A DNA stretch of 64,000 bases from Stutzerimonas stutzeri. Lineage in GTDB: Bacteria > Pseudomonadota > Gammaproteobacteria > Pseudomonadales > Pseudomonadaceae. Shown here one piece after another: positions 39,114-47,906 of this stretch (its first letter is position 1; each line of letters starts with the position of its first letter). Under the pieces are notes generated by a model. The model was given only the letters and a program-made list of their open reading frames with translations, was not told the DNA's origin and ran no database searches. A program made the translations under genes and the position numbers. The stretch lies in assembly GCF_002890915.1 (NCBI RefSeq), contig NZ_POUT01000008.1:209283-273282 (forward strand), read 5' to 3'.

Positions 39114-39260
39114 GGGAAACACTCCTCTTCAGATAGGCCGCCGAGGCTACCGCACTCGGCCGGGCTTGGCGAGCCAGCATGCCAGAGGCGCAATGAAGGC
39201 CCCGCGCGCCTGTGCTTTTGGGTATCCTCGCGCACTTTTTCACCGGAGCCGGATACTCAC

Positions 39261-39488
39261 ATGCTTGAAACGACCCTCGCTCAACTGGAACGCGTCATCG
39301 CCGACCTGCTGCAACAGAACCAGTCCATGCGCGATACCTGCGCGCTGCTCGAGCAGCAACTGCAGCAGGCCCGCGAGGATAACGACAACCTGCAACTGGC
39401 CGCGCTCGAGCAGGAGGAGAAGCAGGGCGCGATGCTCGCTCGCCTGCAGGCACTGCTCGAACGCGCCGGCGCCAGTCACGCCGCATGA
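39261..39488 (+). CDS. TIGR02449 family (ZapB-like) coiled-coil protein
   Basis: 75 residues predicted to be almost entirely coiled coil (LAQLERVIADLLQQNQSM, CALLEQQLQQAREDNDNL). The TIGR02449 family lies next to zapA in Pseudomonas and is thought to resemble ZapB of the Z-ring. ATG 39261 begins the helix. The stop overlaps the zapA start (ATGA), so translation is coupled. Confidence 0.88.
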   Translation: MLETTLAQLERVIADLLQQNQSMRDTCALLEQQLQQAREDNDNLQLAALEQEEKQGAMLARLQALLERAGASHAA

Positions 39489-39763
39489 AGGACGCTGATG
39501 TCCGTGTCCTGAAGATTCTCGGGCGCGATTACTCATTCAGGGCCACGGACAGCCAGGACGCGCTGCTGCAGGATGCCGCCGCGTTGTTGCAGGAGCATCT
39601 GGCGCAGAGCCAGCGGCAGTTTCCCAGCGCCACCAGCGACAAGCTGCTGGTACTGACCGCGCTCAACCTCTGCGTGCCGCTGCTGCAACATGGCGAGCAG
39701 CTGCAGGACGTGCAACGGCGCCTCGCCGCCAGCGTCGAGCGGATCAGCCGGCAACTGCGCTAG
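39485..39763 (+). CDS. zapA: Cell division protein ZapA
   Basis: 92 residues. The N-terminal FtsZ-binding head (VRVLKILGRDYSFRAT) is followed by a C-terminal dimerising helix (LTALNLCVPLLQHGEQLQDVQRRL). ZapA bundles FtsZ protofilaments. The 4-bp overlap with the ZapB-like gene is conserved. In other pseudomonads zapA is followed by 6S RNA and a formyltetrahydrofolate cyclo-ligase gene; here only 11 bp separate it from convergent glpK. Confidence 0.92.
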   Translation: MKDADVRVLKILGRDYSFRATDSQDALLQDAAALLQEHLAQSQRQFPSATSDKLLVLTALNLCVPLLQHGEQLQDVQRRLAASVERISRQLR

Positions 39764-39774
39764 CGGCGCGGGCA

Positions 39775-41283
39775 CTAGTCCTCGGCCCAGCCCCGGGTAC
39801 GCTCGACCGCCTTCAGCCAGCCCTTGTAGAGCGCGTCGCGGCGTTCGTCGCTGCAGGCCGGCTCGAATACGCGGTCGATGGCGCACGTGCCGCGCAGCTC
39901 ATCGAGATCGCTCCAGAAACCGGTCGCCAGTCCTGCCAGATAGGCGGCGCCGAGGGCCGTGGTTTCCCTCATCTGCGGGCGCTCGACCGGCGTGCCGAGC
40001 AGGTCGGCCTGGAACTGCATGAGGAAATTGTTGGCCACCGCGCCGCCGTCCACGCGCAGTGCGCGCAGGCACTGGCCCGCATCGCGCTGCATGGCGTCGA
40101 GCACGTCGCGGGTCTGGTAGGCGATGGACTCCAGTGCGGCGCGGATCAGGTGCTCCACCTTCACGCCACGGGTCAGGCCGAACAGCGCGCCGCGTGCGCG
40201 CGGGTCCCAGTAGGGCGCACCGAGGCCGGTGAACGCCGGCACCAGGTAGACGCCGTTGCTGTCCGCGACCTTGCAGGCGAAGTACTCCGAATCCAGCGAC
40301 TCGTTGAGGACCTTCAGCTCGTCGCGCAGCCACTGCACCGTGGAGCCGCCATTGAAGATCGCGCCTTCCAGCGCATAGTTGACCTCGCCGCGCGGGCCGC
40401 AGGCGAGGGTGGTCAGCAGGCCGTGCTCGGATCGCACGGCCTGGGTGCCGGTGTTCATCAGCAGGAAACAACCGGTGCCGTAGGTGTTCTTGGCCTGGCC
40501 CGGCTCGACGCACATCTGTCCGAACAGCGCGGCCTGCTGGTCGCCGGCGATCCCGGCAATGGGAATCCCGGTGCTCTGGCCGGACGCGATATAGGCGTGG
40601 CCGTAGATTTCCGACGAGGGCCGCACCTGCGGCAGCATCGCCCGCGGGATGTCCAGCGCCTCGAGCATGAGCGGGTCCCAGTCCAGCGTGTGGATGTCGA
40701 ACAGCAGGGTGCGCGAGGCGTTGGTGTAGTCGGTGACGTGGGCCTTGCCCTGGGTCATCCTCCAGATCAGCCAGCTGTCCACGGTGCCGAACAGCAACTG
40801 GCCGCGGCGGGCGCGTTCGCGGCTGCCCTCGACGTGATCGAGAATCCACTTGATCTTGGTGCCGGAGAAATACGGGTCGATCACCAGGCCGGTGGTGTTG
40901 CGGATGTGCGCCTGCAGGCCGTCACGCTCGAGCTGGTCGCAGATCGGCGTGCTCTGCCGGCTCTGCCAGACGATGGCGTTGTAGATCGGCCGGCCGCTGG
41001 CCTTGTCCCAGACGATGGTGGTTTCGCGCTGGTTGGTGATACCGATCGCCGCCACCTGGTCGTTGGTGATATCGGCCTGCGCCAGCGCCTCGACGAATAC
41101 CCCGCTCTGGGTGGCCCATATTTCCATCGGGTCGTGCTCGACCCAACTCGGTTGCGGATAGATCTGCGCGAATTCGCGCTGGGCGACGCTCACCACGTTG
41201 GCGTTGCGGTCCAGCACGATGGCGCGGGAACTGGTGGTGCCCTGGTCGAGGGCGACGACGAACTGCTTGTGCGAGAGGGACAT
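39775..41283 (-). CDS. glpK: Glycerol kinase
   Basis: 502 residues of FGGY-family kinase: [17 protein letters not shown] at the N-terminus, [13 protein letters not shown] and [14 protein letters not shown] in the nucleotide-binding part, and [22 protein letters not shown] near the C-terminus. It phosphorylates glycerol to glycerol-3-phosphate. The ATG at 41283 gives MSLSHKQF. No glpF, glpR or glpD is nearby, so it is separated from the usual glycerol regulon cluster. Confidence 0.96.
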   Translation of the reverse strand: MSLSHKQFVVALDQGTTSSRAIVLDRNANVVSVAQREFAQIYPQPSWVEHDPMEIWATQSGVFVEALAQADITNDQVAAIGITNQRETTIVWDKASGRPIYNAIVWQSRQSTPICDQLERDGLQAHIRNTTGLVIDPYFSGTKIKWILDHVEGSRERARRGQLLFGTVDSWLIWRMTQGKAHVTDYTNASRTLLFDIHTLDWDPLMLEALDIPRAMLPQVRPSSEIYGHAYIASGQSTGIPIAGIAGDQQAALFGQMCVEPGQAKNTYGTGCFLLMNTGTQAVRSEHGLLTTLACGPRGEVNYALEGAIFNGGSTVQWLRDELKVLNESLDSEYFACKVADSNGVYLVPAFTGLGAPYWDPRARGALFGLTRGVKVEHLIRAALESIAYQTRDVLDAMQRDAGQCLRALRVDGGAVANNFLMQFQADLLGTPVERPQMRETTALGAAYLAGLATGFWSDLDELRGTCAIDRVFEPACSDERRDALYKGWLKAVERTRGWAED

Positions 41284-41429
41284 GGCGACGATTCCTCGAC
41301 AGGCGCTGCCGCTACGCAACGGCGGCAGCGATACGCAACGCTATGACCGCCAGTAAAGGCCATCTCGCCCCGCTCGGCGAGCCCGCCCGCCGTCGGGCCG
41401 GCGCCTACTCGCCGGCCTCCGAGTGCGTT

Positions 41430-42194
41430 TCAGTGGCGCTTGCGCCATAGCGCCCAGCCCAGGTGCAGGTCGTCCCACATCGGCACGAGAGCGAGCACCA
41501 GCAGCAGTGCGGCCAGCGGCGCCGTGGAAAGGAAACCGAAGTGCTTGAAGCCCAGCGCGCCGCTGATGCCGCCGAGGAAGAAGCTGCAGACCAGCAGGGC
41601 ATTGACGCGCAGGCGCTCGCGGTCGGCGCGTACCTGCGCATGGCCGCTGCGGGGCTGGCGGTTGAGATAGAGCAGTTTGCCCAGCTCGATGCCGATGTCG
41701 GTGACCATCCCGGTGATGTGCGTGGTACGGACTTCGGCGTTGGAGAGCTTGGTGACGATGGCGTTCTGCAAGCCCATGATGAAGCACAGCAGCATCACCG
41801 TCAGCGGCACGAACAGGCCCTGCACGTCCATCAGCCGCGCGCCCAGCACACCGAAGCACAGCAGCAGCGCCGCTTCCAGCGCCAGCGGCAGGGCGTACTG
41901 GCTGTGCAGCCTGCGCCGGCGCGAGAAGTTGATCATGATCGTCGAGCACATCGCCCCGACGACGAAGGACACCAATGCGCCGAGCCCGCCCAGCGCCAGG
42001 TCGGTCGCCCCCAGTGCCAGGTTGTCCGCCATCGAGGAGACGATGCCGGTCATGTGCGAGGTGTATTGCTGCACGGCAAGAAAGCCGCCGGCATTGGCCG
42101 CGCCGGCGACGAAGGCCAGGCACAGGCCGAGCTGCCGGTTGCTGTGCTTCGAGCGGCGCCGGTCGGTCAGGCGGCGCGCGTAGTTGATGGGCAT
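41430..42194 (-). CDS. DUF1275 (YoaK-type) membrane protein
   Basis: 254 residues with about six membrane helices. DUF1275 marks: LCLAFVAGAANAGGFLAVQQYTSHMTGIVSSMADNLA at the N-terminus, LLCFIMGLQNAIVTKLSNAEVRTTHITGMVTDIGIELG in the middle. The function is unknown, perhaps transport. Several Arg-rich loops (SRRRRLH, RRTDRRR-like) suggest the cytoplasmic side. The start is taken at ATG 42194, although the region upstream lacks a strong RBS. Confidence 0.88.
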   Translation of the reverse strand: MPINYARRLTDRRRSKHSNRQLGLCLAFVAGAANAGGFLAVQQYTSHMTGIVSSMADNLALGATDLALGGLGALVSFVVGAMCSTIMINFSRRRRLHSQYALPLALEAALLLCFGVLGARLMDVQGLFVPLTVMLLCFIMGLQNAIVTKLSNAEVRTTHITGMVTDIGIELGKLLYLNRQPRSGHAQVRADRERLRVNALLVCSFFLGGISGALGFKHFGFLSTAPLAALLLVLALVPMWDDLHLGWALWRKRH

Positions 42195-42284
42195 GAGGGC
42201 CGGGGACTCCAACTGTCCGGGTAAGGCAGGCCGCGGATTATACGACCGCGCCGAGCACAAGGGAGGCCATCTGGGGCTGTTGCC

Positions 42285-43070
42285 TCAGTGCGGCTCCTGC
42301 TCCCGGTCGCGCAGTGCCGGTGTGTCGTGCAACTGGGCGCGCAGGCTCTGTACTTCCCGGGTCAGGCTCTCGACCTGCACCAGCAGCCGGTTCATCACCT
42401 CCCGGTCGGCTTGCTGTTCGCGGCTGTCTTCCTCGCTCTTGTCGGCCACGAACAGCGAGCCGATGTAGGCGGCGAAGCTGCCGAACAGGCCGACCCCCGA
42501 CACCATCAGCATGACGGCGACGATGCGGCCCAGGCTGGTGACGGGATAGAAGTCGCCGTAGCCGACCGTGGTCACCGTGACGAAGGCCCACCAGAGTGCC
42601 TCCTCCGGCGTGTTGATCGAGCTTTCCGGGTTGGGGGCCTCGACCAGCAGCATGGTGATCGCGCCGAACGCCACCAGCAGCATGGTCGCCGTGGCGGCGG
42701 AGGCGACGATGCCCTCGGCACGGTTGCGGAACAGGATGCGCCAGATCAGCTGCAGCGACTTGATCGCCCGCAGTACGCGCAGGATCTGGAATGCGCGGAA
42801 CAGCTTGGCGGCCTGCAGGCCGCCAGCCGGCACGCTTGCCAGCAGGTCGATCCAGCCCCAGCGCATGAACTGCAGCTTGTTCTCGGCACGCTGCAAGCGC
42901 ATCCAGAAATCCAGGAAGAAAAAGAAGCAGACGATATTGTCCAGGTAGCCGAGCAGCGCGGACACGTCCGCGGGGAGGGCGAAGAACAGATCGGCGAGCA
43001 GCGCGCCGATCACGTAGATCGACAGCACCAGGATGAATATCTGGAAGGGCGTTACCGGACGTTGCTGCAT
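42285..43070 (-). CDS. Voltage-sensor-type potassium channel
   Basis: 261 residues. About five to six membrane segments include an Arg-bearing S4-like helix (LFRAFQILRVLRAIKSLQLIWRIL). The pore carries the K+ selectivity filter TTVGYGD (in WWAFVTVTTVGYGDFYP), followed by S6 (IVAVMLMVSGVGLFGSFAAYIGS). A C-terminal coiled coil (about 225-255) may tetramerise it. The start is taken at ATG 43070; an upstream TTG at 43112 is possible, and neither has a clear RBS. Confidence 0.9.
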   Translation of the reverse strand: MQQRPVTPFQIFILVLSIYVIGALLADLFFALPADVSALLGYLDNIVCFFFFLDFWMRLQRAENKLQFMRWGWIDLLASVPAGGLQAAKLFRAFQILRVLRAIKSLQLIWRILFRNRAEGIVASAATATMLLVAFGAITMLLVEAPNPESSINTPEEALWWAFVTVTTVGYGDFYPVTSLGRIVAVMLMVSGVGLFGSFAAYIGSLFVADKSEEDSREQQADREVMNRLLVQVESLTREVQSLRAQLHDTPALRDREQEPH

Positions 43071-43220
43071 GGAGGGACCGTGGGCGTGGGGAATGGCCGG
43101 AGCAGTGCGCAAGTCTAAAGCACACCGGCGGCGTTGGGGGTGTTCAGCCCACGGCCTGTATGACTGGACGCACGCATGGTCGCGGCGCGCCCGGGTGCTG
43201 TCGCGGCGATACGCCGGTGC

Positions 43221-43814
43221 TCAGCGCGGGATGATGCGCACCCGGCCCGCGGTATTGTCGCGGCGTCCGGCCCTGGCGTTTTCGGCCCGGCCGGGAATCG
43301 AGCCGACATCCTGGCCGCGTTCGGGCGTCGCCGAGCCGTCCAGCTCACGCTCGTCGACGCTGATGGAGGTGGCGTCCGGATAGCCGGTGGTCAGCGTCTC
43401 GGTGCTGGCGGTGACCGGGACCGCATCGTCGGCCCAACGGGCGCTGCGCTCGTCGATGTCGATGGCTCCGTTGCGCGTCATCGCCTGCTCGATGGCGGCT
43501 ACCCGGGCCTCGTCGTCCAGGCTGACGGTGACCAGGGTCGAGCCGCGGCGGGCGGCTTCCGGGTAGCGCCCGGCATGCGCCGGCGCGGCATCGCCGAAGA
43601 CCTTGCGGAAGAAACTGGCCACCTTGTCGGCGGGCGTGGCGTCCTCGCCCGGCTCTTCGCCGATCACCTCCACCCGGCTGCTGTCGATTTCCCCCGGATT
43701 CATCGACGCCGACAGCTGGATGTCGTCGCTCGAGAATCCCTGTTGCAGAAGCTCGGCCTTGACCTGCCGGGCTTGTTCGTAACGGTCGAATGCTGCGATC
43801 AGGATCTGTTTCAT
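43221..43814 (-). CDS. General-stress-protein-17M-like / YsnF-type protein
   Basis: 197 residues. The first ~115 residues (IAAFDRYEQARQVKAELLQQGFSSDDIQLSAS, GSTLVTVSLDDEARVAAIEQAM) match the flavin-independent alpha/beta repeat of general stress 17M-like proteins. The rest is hydrophilic and probably disordered, with a basic tail (RAGRRDNTAGRVRIIPR). The role is inferred only as stress-related. ATG 43814 has AAAGGTGAG upstream. Confidence 0.72.
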   Translation of the reverse strand: MKQILIAAFDRYEQARQVKAELLQQGFSSDDIQLSASMNPGEIDSSRVEVIGEEPGEDATPADKVASFFRKVFGDAAPAHAGRYPEAARRGSTLVTVSLDDEARVAAIEQAMTRNGAIDIDERSARWADDAVPVTASTETLTTGYPDATSISVDERELDGSATPERGQDVGSIPGRAENARAGRRDNTAGRVRIIPR

Positions 43815-44015
43815 GGCTCACCTTTCGTGTCGTGCTCTGATGGTTGGGCGCGCGGTAACGCGGGATGGTTCCAGCGGATTCGCTCATGCGTTCCCGGTGC
43901 GTTGGGCTTCGGTTGGCAACGCCGAACGGCGTATTCGTCGTTTTCCGCCACCGACGCGTGGCACGTGCTCTATAACCAGATAGCCGTGCTGGATGAATCG
44001 AGAGGAGCCAAGACG

Positions 44016-44801
44016 ATGAACAAGAAGCTGCTACCGCTGGCCTTGGCCGGCCTGTGCGGCGCCGCCGAGGCGGCCGTGGTCAGCAGACCGGTGGCCTACG
44101 AGATCGACGGTGAGGCCTTCGAGGGCATGCTGGTCTACGACGATGCGGCAAGCGGGGCGCGCCCAGGGCTGCTGATGGTGCCCGACTGGCTCGGCGTGAC
44201 CGAGCGCTCCGCCGAGCAGGCCGCACGTGCTGCGGGTGGCAAGTACGTGGTGCTGATAGCGGACATGTACGGCAAGGCCGTGCGGCCATCCAATGCCGAT
44301 GAGGCCCGGGCCGCGGCTTCCGCGGTGCGCGCGGACCGGGCGCTGATGCGCAAGCGCGCCCAGGCGGCGGTGGATGTGCTGAAGGCGCAGGGCGGGGCGG
44401 TCGCCCTGGACCCGGCCAGGCTTGGCGCCATCGGTTTCTGCTTTGGCGGCGGCACGGTACTCGAACTGGCCCGTTCCGGCGCCGATCTCAAGACCTTCAT
44501 CTCCTTCCATGGCAATCTGGATACGCCCAACCCGGACGATGCGCGCAACATCAAGGCGCCGGTGCTGGTGCTGCACGGCGCCGACGATCCGTCGGTCAGC
44601 AAGGCGCAACTGGACGGCTTCGTCGACGAGATGAAGGCAGCCGGGGTCGACTGGCAACTGGTCAGCTACGGTGGGGCGGTCCATTCCTTCACCGATCCCC
44701 ATGCCAATGTGCCGGGGCGCAACGAATACCATCCGCGGGTGGCGCAGCGGGCCTTCCAGGCGATGAACGACCAGTTGGACGAAGTCTTCGCCGCCGAATG
44801 A
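44016..44801 (+). CDS. Dienelactone hydrolase family protein, exported
   Basis: 261 residues with a signal peptide (about 1-20, LPLALAGLCGAAEA). Alpha/beta-hydrolase of the DLH type: nucleophile elbow GFCFGGG (Cys as nucleophile), acid in HGADDPSV, and His in GAVHSFTDP. The natural substrate is unknown; a periplasmic location is unusual for classical catabolic DLH. ATG 44016 follows AGAGGAGCC. It is convergent with the sulfation operon. Confidence 0.9.
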   Translation: MNKKLLPLALAGLCGAAEAAVVSRPVAYEIDGEAFEGMLVYDDAASGARPGLLMVPDWLGVTERSAEQAARAAGGKYVVLIADMYGKAVRPSNADEARAAASAVRADRALMRKRAQAAVDVLKAQGGAVALDPARLGAIGFCFGGGTVLELARSGADLKTFISFHGNLDTPNPDDARNIKAPVLVLHGADDPSVSKAQLDGFVDEMKAAGVDWQLVSYGGAVHSFTDPHANVPGRNEYHPRVAQRAFQAMNDQLDEVFAAE

Positions 44802-44918
44802 GCGCAGGCTTTGGTGGGCAATGGCGAGGCCTTGTCCATGGGGCGGGTGGGCGTGAACGCAGGCCGCGCGTCGTGCTCCGCGATCCCGGCAAGCCGGCTA
44901 CGCTCGATGGCGCCGCGC

Positions 44919-45623
44919 TCAGAGCACCGCATGCTGGCGCAGCAGTTCGATCACGCGTTCGGCCAGGGCTTCGGCGCCGAGGCGGTCGGCCGGCAGTCGC
45001 AGTTCTGGCGCCTGCGGTGGTTCGTAGCGGCTGCCGATACCGGTGAAATTGGGCAGTTCGCCGGCGCGGGCCTTCTTGTAGAGGCCCTTGGGGTCGCGTG
45101 CCTCGCAGACCTCCAGCGGCGCGTCGACGAATATCTCGAAGAACTCGCCCTCGTCGAGCAGTTCGCGCGCCATGCGGCGCTCGCTGCGAAACGGCGAGAT
45201 GAAGCTGACCAGGGTGATCAGCCCGGCCTCGACCATCAGCTTGCTCACCTCGCCGATACGGCGGATGTTCTCCACCCGGTCCTCGTCGCTGAAGCCCAGG
45301 TCGCGGTTCAGGCCGTGGCGCACGTTGTCGCCGTCCAGCAGCATGGTGCGTTTGCCGAGCGCCTGCAGGCGCTGCTCGACCAGGTCCGCCACGGTCGACT
45401 TGCCTGCACCGGAAAGACCGGTGAACCACAGCACGCAGGGTTTCTGCCCGTTGGCCGCGGCGCGGCTGGCCTTGTCGACCTTCATCGCGTGGTGGTGGAT
45501 GTTGGTGGCCTGGTGCAGCCCGTAGGTCGGCGGGCGCTCGCTGGCGCGGTCGAGCAGCAGGAAGTTGCCGTCGCCGGGCGCGTATGGCCGCGGCGCGAGG
45601 CGTGGGGAAGTGGAACGAACCAT
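44919..45623 (-). CDS. cysC: Adenylylsulfate (APS) kinase with N-terminal extension
   Basis: 234 residues, about 35 more than a typical CysC. The P-loop is GLSGAGKST (69-77); the family Ser is in [10 protein letters not shown] (Ser143); and [16 protein letters not shown] is intact. It makes PAPS from APS and ATP. The leader [17 protein letters not shown]...[22 protein letters not shown] resembles the end of the EF-Tu-like part of CysNC fusions (F.LIDR.....G.....N..W....V). It is the last gene of the sulfation operon, 2 bp after the sulfotransferase, and probably supplies its donor. Confidence 0.93.
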   Translation of the reverse strand: MVRSTSPRLAPRPYAPGDGNFLLLDRASERPPTYGLHQATNIHHHAMKVDKASRAAANGQKPCVLWFTGLSGAGKSTVADLVEQRLQALGKRTMLLDGDNVRHGLNRDLGFSDEDRVENIRRIGEVSKLMVEAGLITLVSFISPFRSERRMARELLDEGEFFEIFVDAPLEVCEARDPKGLYKKARAGELPNFTGIGSRYEPPQAPELRLPADRLGAEALAERVIELLRQHAVL

Positions 45624-45625
45624 CG

Positions 45626-46783
45626 TCAGGCCCTCGCAGGCTGGGTGTACATGGCGGGCGAGTAGCCGAAACGCGCCGCCACCGGCCGGGTGATCGTCTC
45701 GATCAGGGCCAGCTCGTCGTCGTTGAATTTCGGCCGGTAGTAGGTCGGCGCGTGCAGGCCGGCCGCTGCCCGTTCCAGTGCCGCCGGCTCCAGCTCCAGT
45801 TGGCTGTGGGCGAACACCTGTTGCACGGTCTCGCGCGGCTGGGCGCAGAGGTCTTCATAACGCACCAGCAGGCTGGCTTCGCGCAGCAGCGGGTCGGCGT
45901 CCAGGGTGTCCGCCAGGTAGCGATAGATATGCGCCCAGTAATGCGCCCAACCCTCCACCTCGTGGCCGGCGCGCCACAGCTCGGCGATCCGGGCGATCAT
46001 GGCATCGTCGCCGACGTTGATCGGACGGCGGTCCAGGCCGAATTCGTAATGCCCGACCCGGCGCATGTGTTCCAGCGCGCGCGGCTCGGCGCGTTCGCCG
46101 GCGACGAAGAGCCGCTGCTGCTTGATCAGCGAGGCGATGTGCCAGACCGGGTCGCGGATCGCCAGGACGAAGCGCGCATCCGGATACAGGCGCTGCAGGT
46201 AGCCCAGGCGCACCAGGTTGTAGTTGCCCTTGGCCACGTAGCGCTGGCGTTGGCGCACCGCGAGCAGCTTGCGCAGGTGCTCGTCGTAGAAGCGTTCGAA
46301 CGCGGGGTGGCTGTCATCGCGGCCGAGCACCGAGCTGCGGCCGGGGTCATGGGTGTCGGGGAAGAACGACATCCACAGCACTTCCTCGAAGGCCTCCGGG
46401 CTTTGCGAGGTGATCAGGATGCCGTCCTTGTGCGCGCGCTCCTGGCCGCTTTCCTCGGCCTTGGGCACCAGCGCCAGCCAGCGATTCCACCAGTAGGGTG
46501 TCAGCACCGGCGGGAAGTCCACGTAGCGGTGGCTGACCACCTCCGGGTGCGCTGCGAGCTGTTCCAGCAGGATGGTGGTGCCCGAGCGGGCCAGGCCGGC
46601 GACGTACACCGGGCGCTCCACGCGCAGGTCGCCGATGGCATCCTCCACCAGCCTGGTTTCCAGGTTGCCGAGCCTGATCCAGGTCGCCGGGCTGCGGTGC
46701 ATCCAGCTGCCCAAGAGGTGCATCCAGGTCGGTACGCGGAAACCCGGGTCGGCGGCGCCCTGCGCCTTGCTCGCGCCGCTCAT
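45626..46783 (-). CDS. PAPS-dependent sulfotransferase (Sulfotransfer_3 type)
   Basis: 385 residues. The PAPS 5'-phosphosulfate loop is [22 protein letters not shown] (about 60-80). The 3'-phosphate region probably lies around [20 protein letters not shown]. The remainder has the mixed alpha/beta pattern of the family. It transfers sulfate from PAPS to a hydroxyl or amine on an unknown acceptor, in the cytoplasm. ATG 46783 overlaps the stop of the upstream membrane-protein gene, and cysC follows after 2 bp, so all three are coupled. Confidence 0.88.
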   Translation of the reverse strand: MSGASKAQGAADPGFRVPTWMHLLGSWMHRSPATWIRLGNLETRLVEDAIGDLRVERPVYVAGLARSGTTILLEQLAAHPEVVSHRYVDFPPVLTPYWWNRWLALVPKAEESGQERAHKDGILITSQSPEAFEEVLWMSFFPDTHDPGRSSVLGRDDSHPAFERFYDEHLRKLLAVRQRQRYVAKGNYNLVRLGYLQRLYPDARFVLAIRDPVWHIASLIKQQRLFVAGERAEPRALEHMRRVGHYEFGLDRRPINVGDDAMIARIAELWRAGHEVEGWAHYWAHIYRYLADTLDADPLLREASLLVRYEDLCAQPRETVQQVFAHSQLELEPAALERAAAGLHAPTYYRPKFNDDELALIETITRPVAARFGYSPAMYTQPARA

Positions 46784-47499
46784 TGGATGCGCGCCCAGCG
46801 ATAGGTGAGCAGCGAGACCAGCATCATGCAGGGCAGCAGTAGGGCCAGCCAGGTGCGCATCCAGGGCGGGCCGAACGGGAGATAGGAGCGCTCCGGCAGG
46901 CCGATCTCGACCCGCTGCACCGGTTTGTCGTCGGGCAGGTAGCCCAGCGGATTGGCGATCAGCCAGTGCCACCAGCGGCGCTGTTCGATCACCGGCACCG
47001 GCACGGTGACGGCGATGTCCAGCGCATCCTCGTCCTCGGGCGAGCCGATGCGCACGAAGGGGATGCCGCCGTCGACGATCCATTCGGCGAAGGAGGTTTC
47101 CGGTACCACACGCACATGGGGCGGCTCGCTGTCGTCGGGGTAGTCGTGGCTGTAGTGCTGGTCGAGCCACGCCAGCAGGGCGATCAGCGGCAGCATCGAC
47201 ACCAGCGTCGGCAGGATGACCAGCCCCAGGTGCCTGAAGGCGGCGGCGAACTGGCCGCGGATCAGCGGCCCGGCATCGCTCATCTCACCGTCGAATGCGT
47301 TCAGCCGGCGGCGCGCCTCGCGGGCCTCGCGCTTGGCTCGGCCGATGGCCGTCTGCGGCGACAGCAGGCGATAGAGCAACAGCGTGCCGGCACCGGCGAA
47401 CATGGCCCAAAACACCAGGCGCAAGGCCGGCGGCAAGAGCAGGGCCATGCCGTTGTCGAGGGCGGCGAACAGCGGCGCGGGCAGGTCCAGTAGTCCCAT
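46780..47499 (-). CDS. Membrane protein of the sulfation operon (TMCO1/EMC3-like pattern)
   Basis: 239 residues. One membrane helix lies near the N-terminus (about 25-43), then a charged helical linker (RAKREAREARRRLNAFDGEM), a second helix (about 92-110, LVILPTLVSMLPLIALLAWL), a ~90-residue polar domain, and a C-terminal helix (about 213-232). The helix plus charged coiled coil plus helix order recalls EMC3/TMCO1/DUF106 proteins of the Oxa1 superfamily; this is a weak resemblance. It may recruit or insert the acceptor. It overlaps the sulfotransferase gene by 4 bp. Confidence 0.65.
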   Translation of the reverse strand: MGLLDLPAPLFAALDNGMALLLPPALRLVFWAMFAGAGTLLLYRLLSPQTAIGRAKREAREARRRLNAFDGEMSDAGPLIRGQFAAAFRHLGLVILPTLVSMLPLIALLAWLDQHYSHDYPDDSEPPHVRVVPETSFAEWIVDGGIPFVRIGSPEDEDALDIAVTVPVPVIEQRRWWHWLIANPLGYLPDDKPVQRVEIGLPERSYLPFGPPWMRTWLALLLPCMMLVSLLTYRWARIQ

Positions 47500-47568
47500 G
47501 GAAGCCTCGAGGATGCGCGGCTCGACCGGGCAGGCCGGCCGAGGGATGGATGGTGTCAGGCCGCTTGC

Positions 47569-47901
47569 TTATGGCCGGACCGAATCGCTGTCCTTGGCGC
47601 GCTCGGCCGGCGCACCCGGTGTGCCGGCGGCATCGGTTGGCACCTGCCGGGCCTGGACCACCGGCGAGTCGGCACGGGCGGCCGCAGCGCTGCGCTCGGC
47701 CTTGCGCTGGCGGCGCATGCGGCGGATCGGCCACATCACCACGTAGAACACCGCGACGCCCACCGCTGCGACCAGCCCCCAGAGCGCGGCCAGCAGCCCG
47801 AGCCCGGCGCCCGGGCCGACGTAGGCATGGGCGGCGAGTGGCAGGCTGGCGCCAAGGGCGAGGAGGAGGAAACGGGCGTGTCGCTTGGAATCGGGGCGCA
47901 T
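47569..47901 (-). CDS. Small membrane protein with YVGPGAG motif
   Basis: 110 residues. A signal peptide ends AAHA, so the mature protein starts YVGPGAGLG, then a glycine/alanine-rich membrane helix (about 33-58) and a basic/disordered cytoplasmic tail (RRMRRQRKAERS). The YxGPGAG start after a signal peptide recurs in small proteins beside phospho- or sulfo-transfer genes; the role is unknown. ATG 47901 has AAGGTGA upstream and lies 5 bp after the arylsulfotransferase stop. Confidence 0.72.
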   Translation of the reverse strand: MRPDSKRHARFLLLALGASLPLAAHAYVGPGAGLGLLAALWGLVAAVGVAVFYVVMWPIRRMRRQRKAERSAAAARADSPVVQARQVPTDAAGTPGAPAERAKDSDSVRP

Positions 47902-47906
47902 GACAT

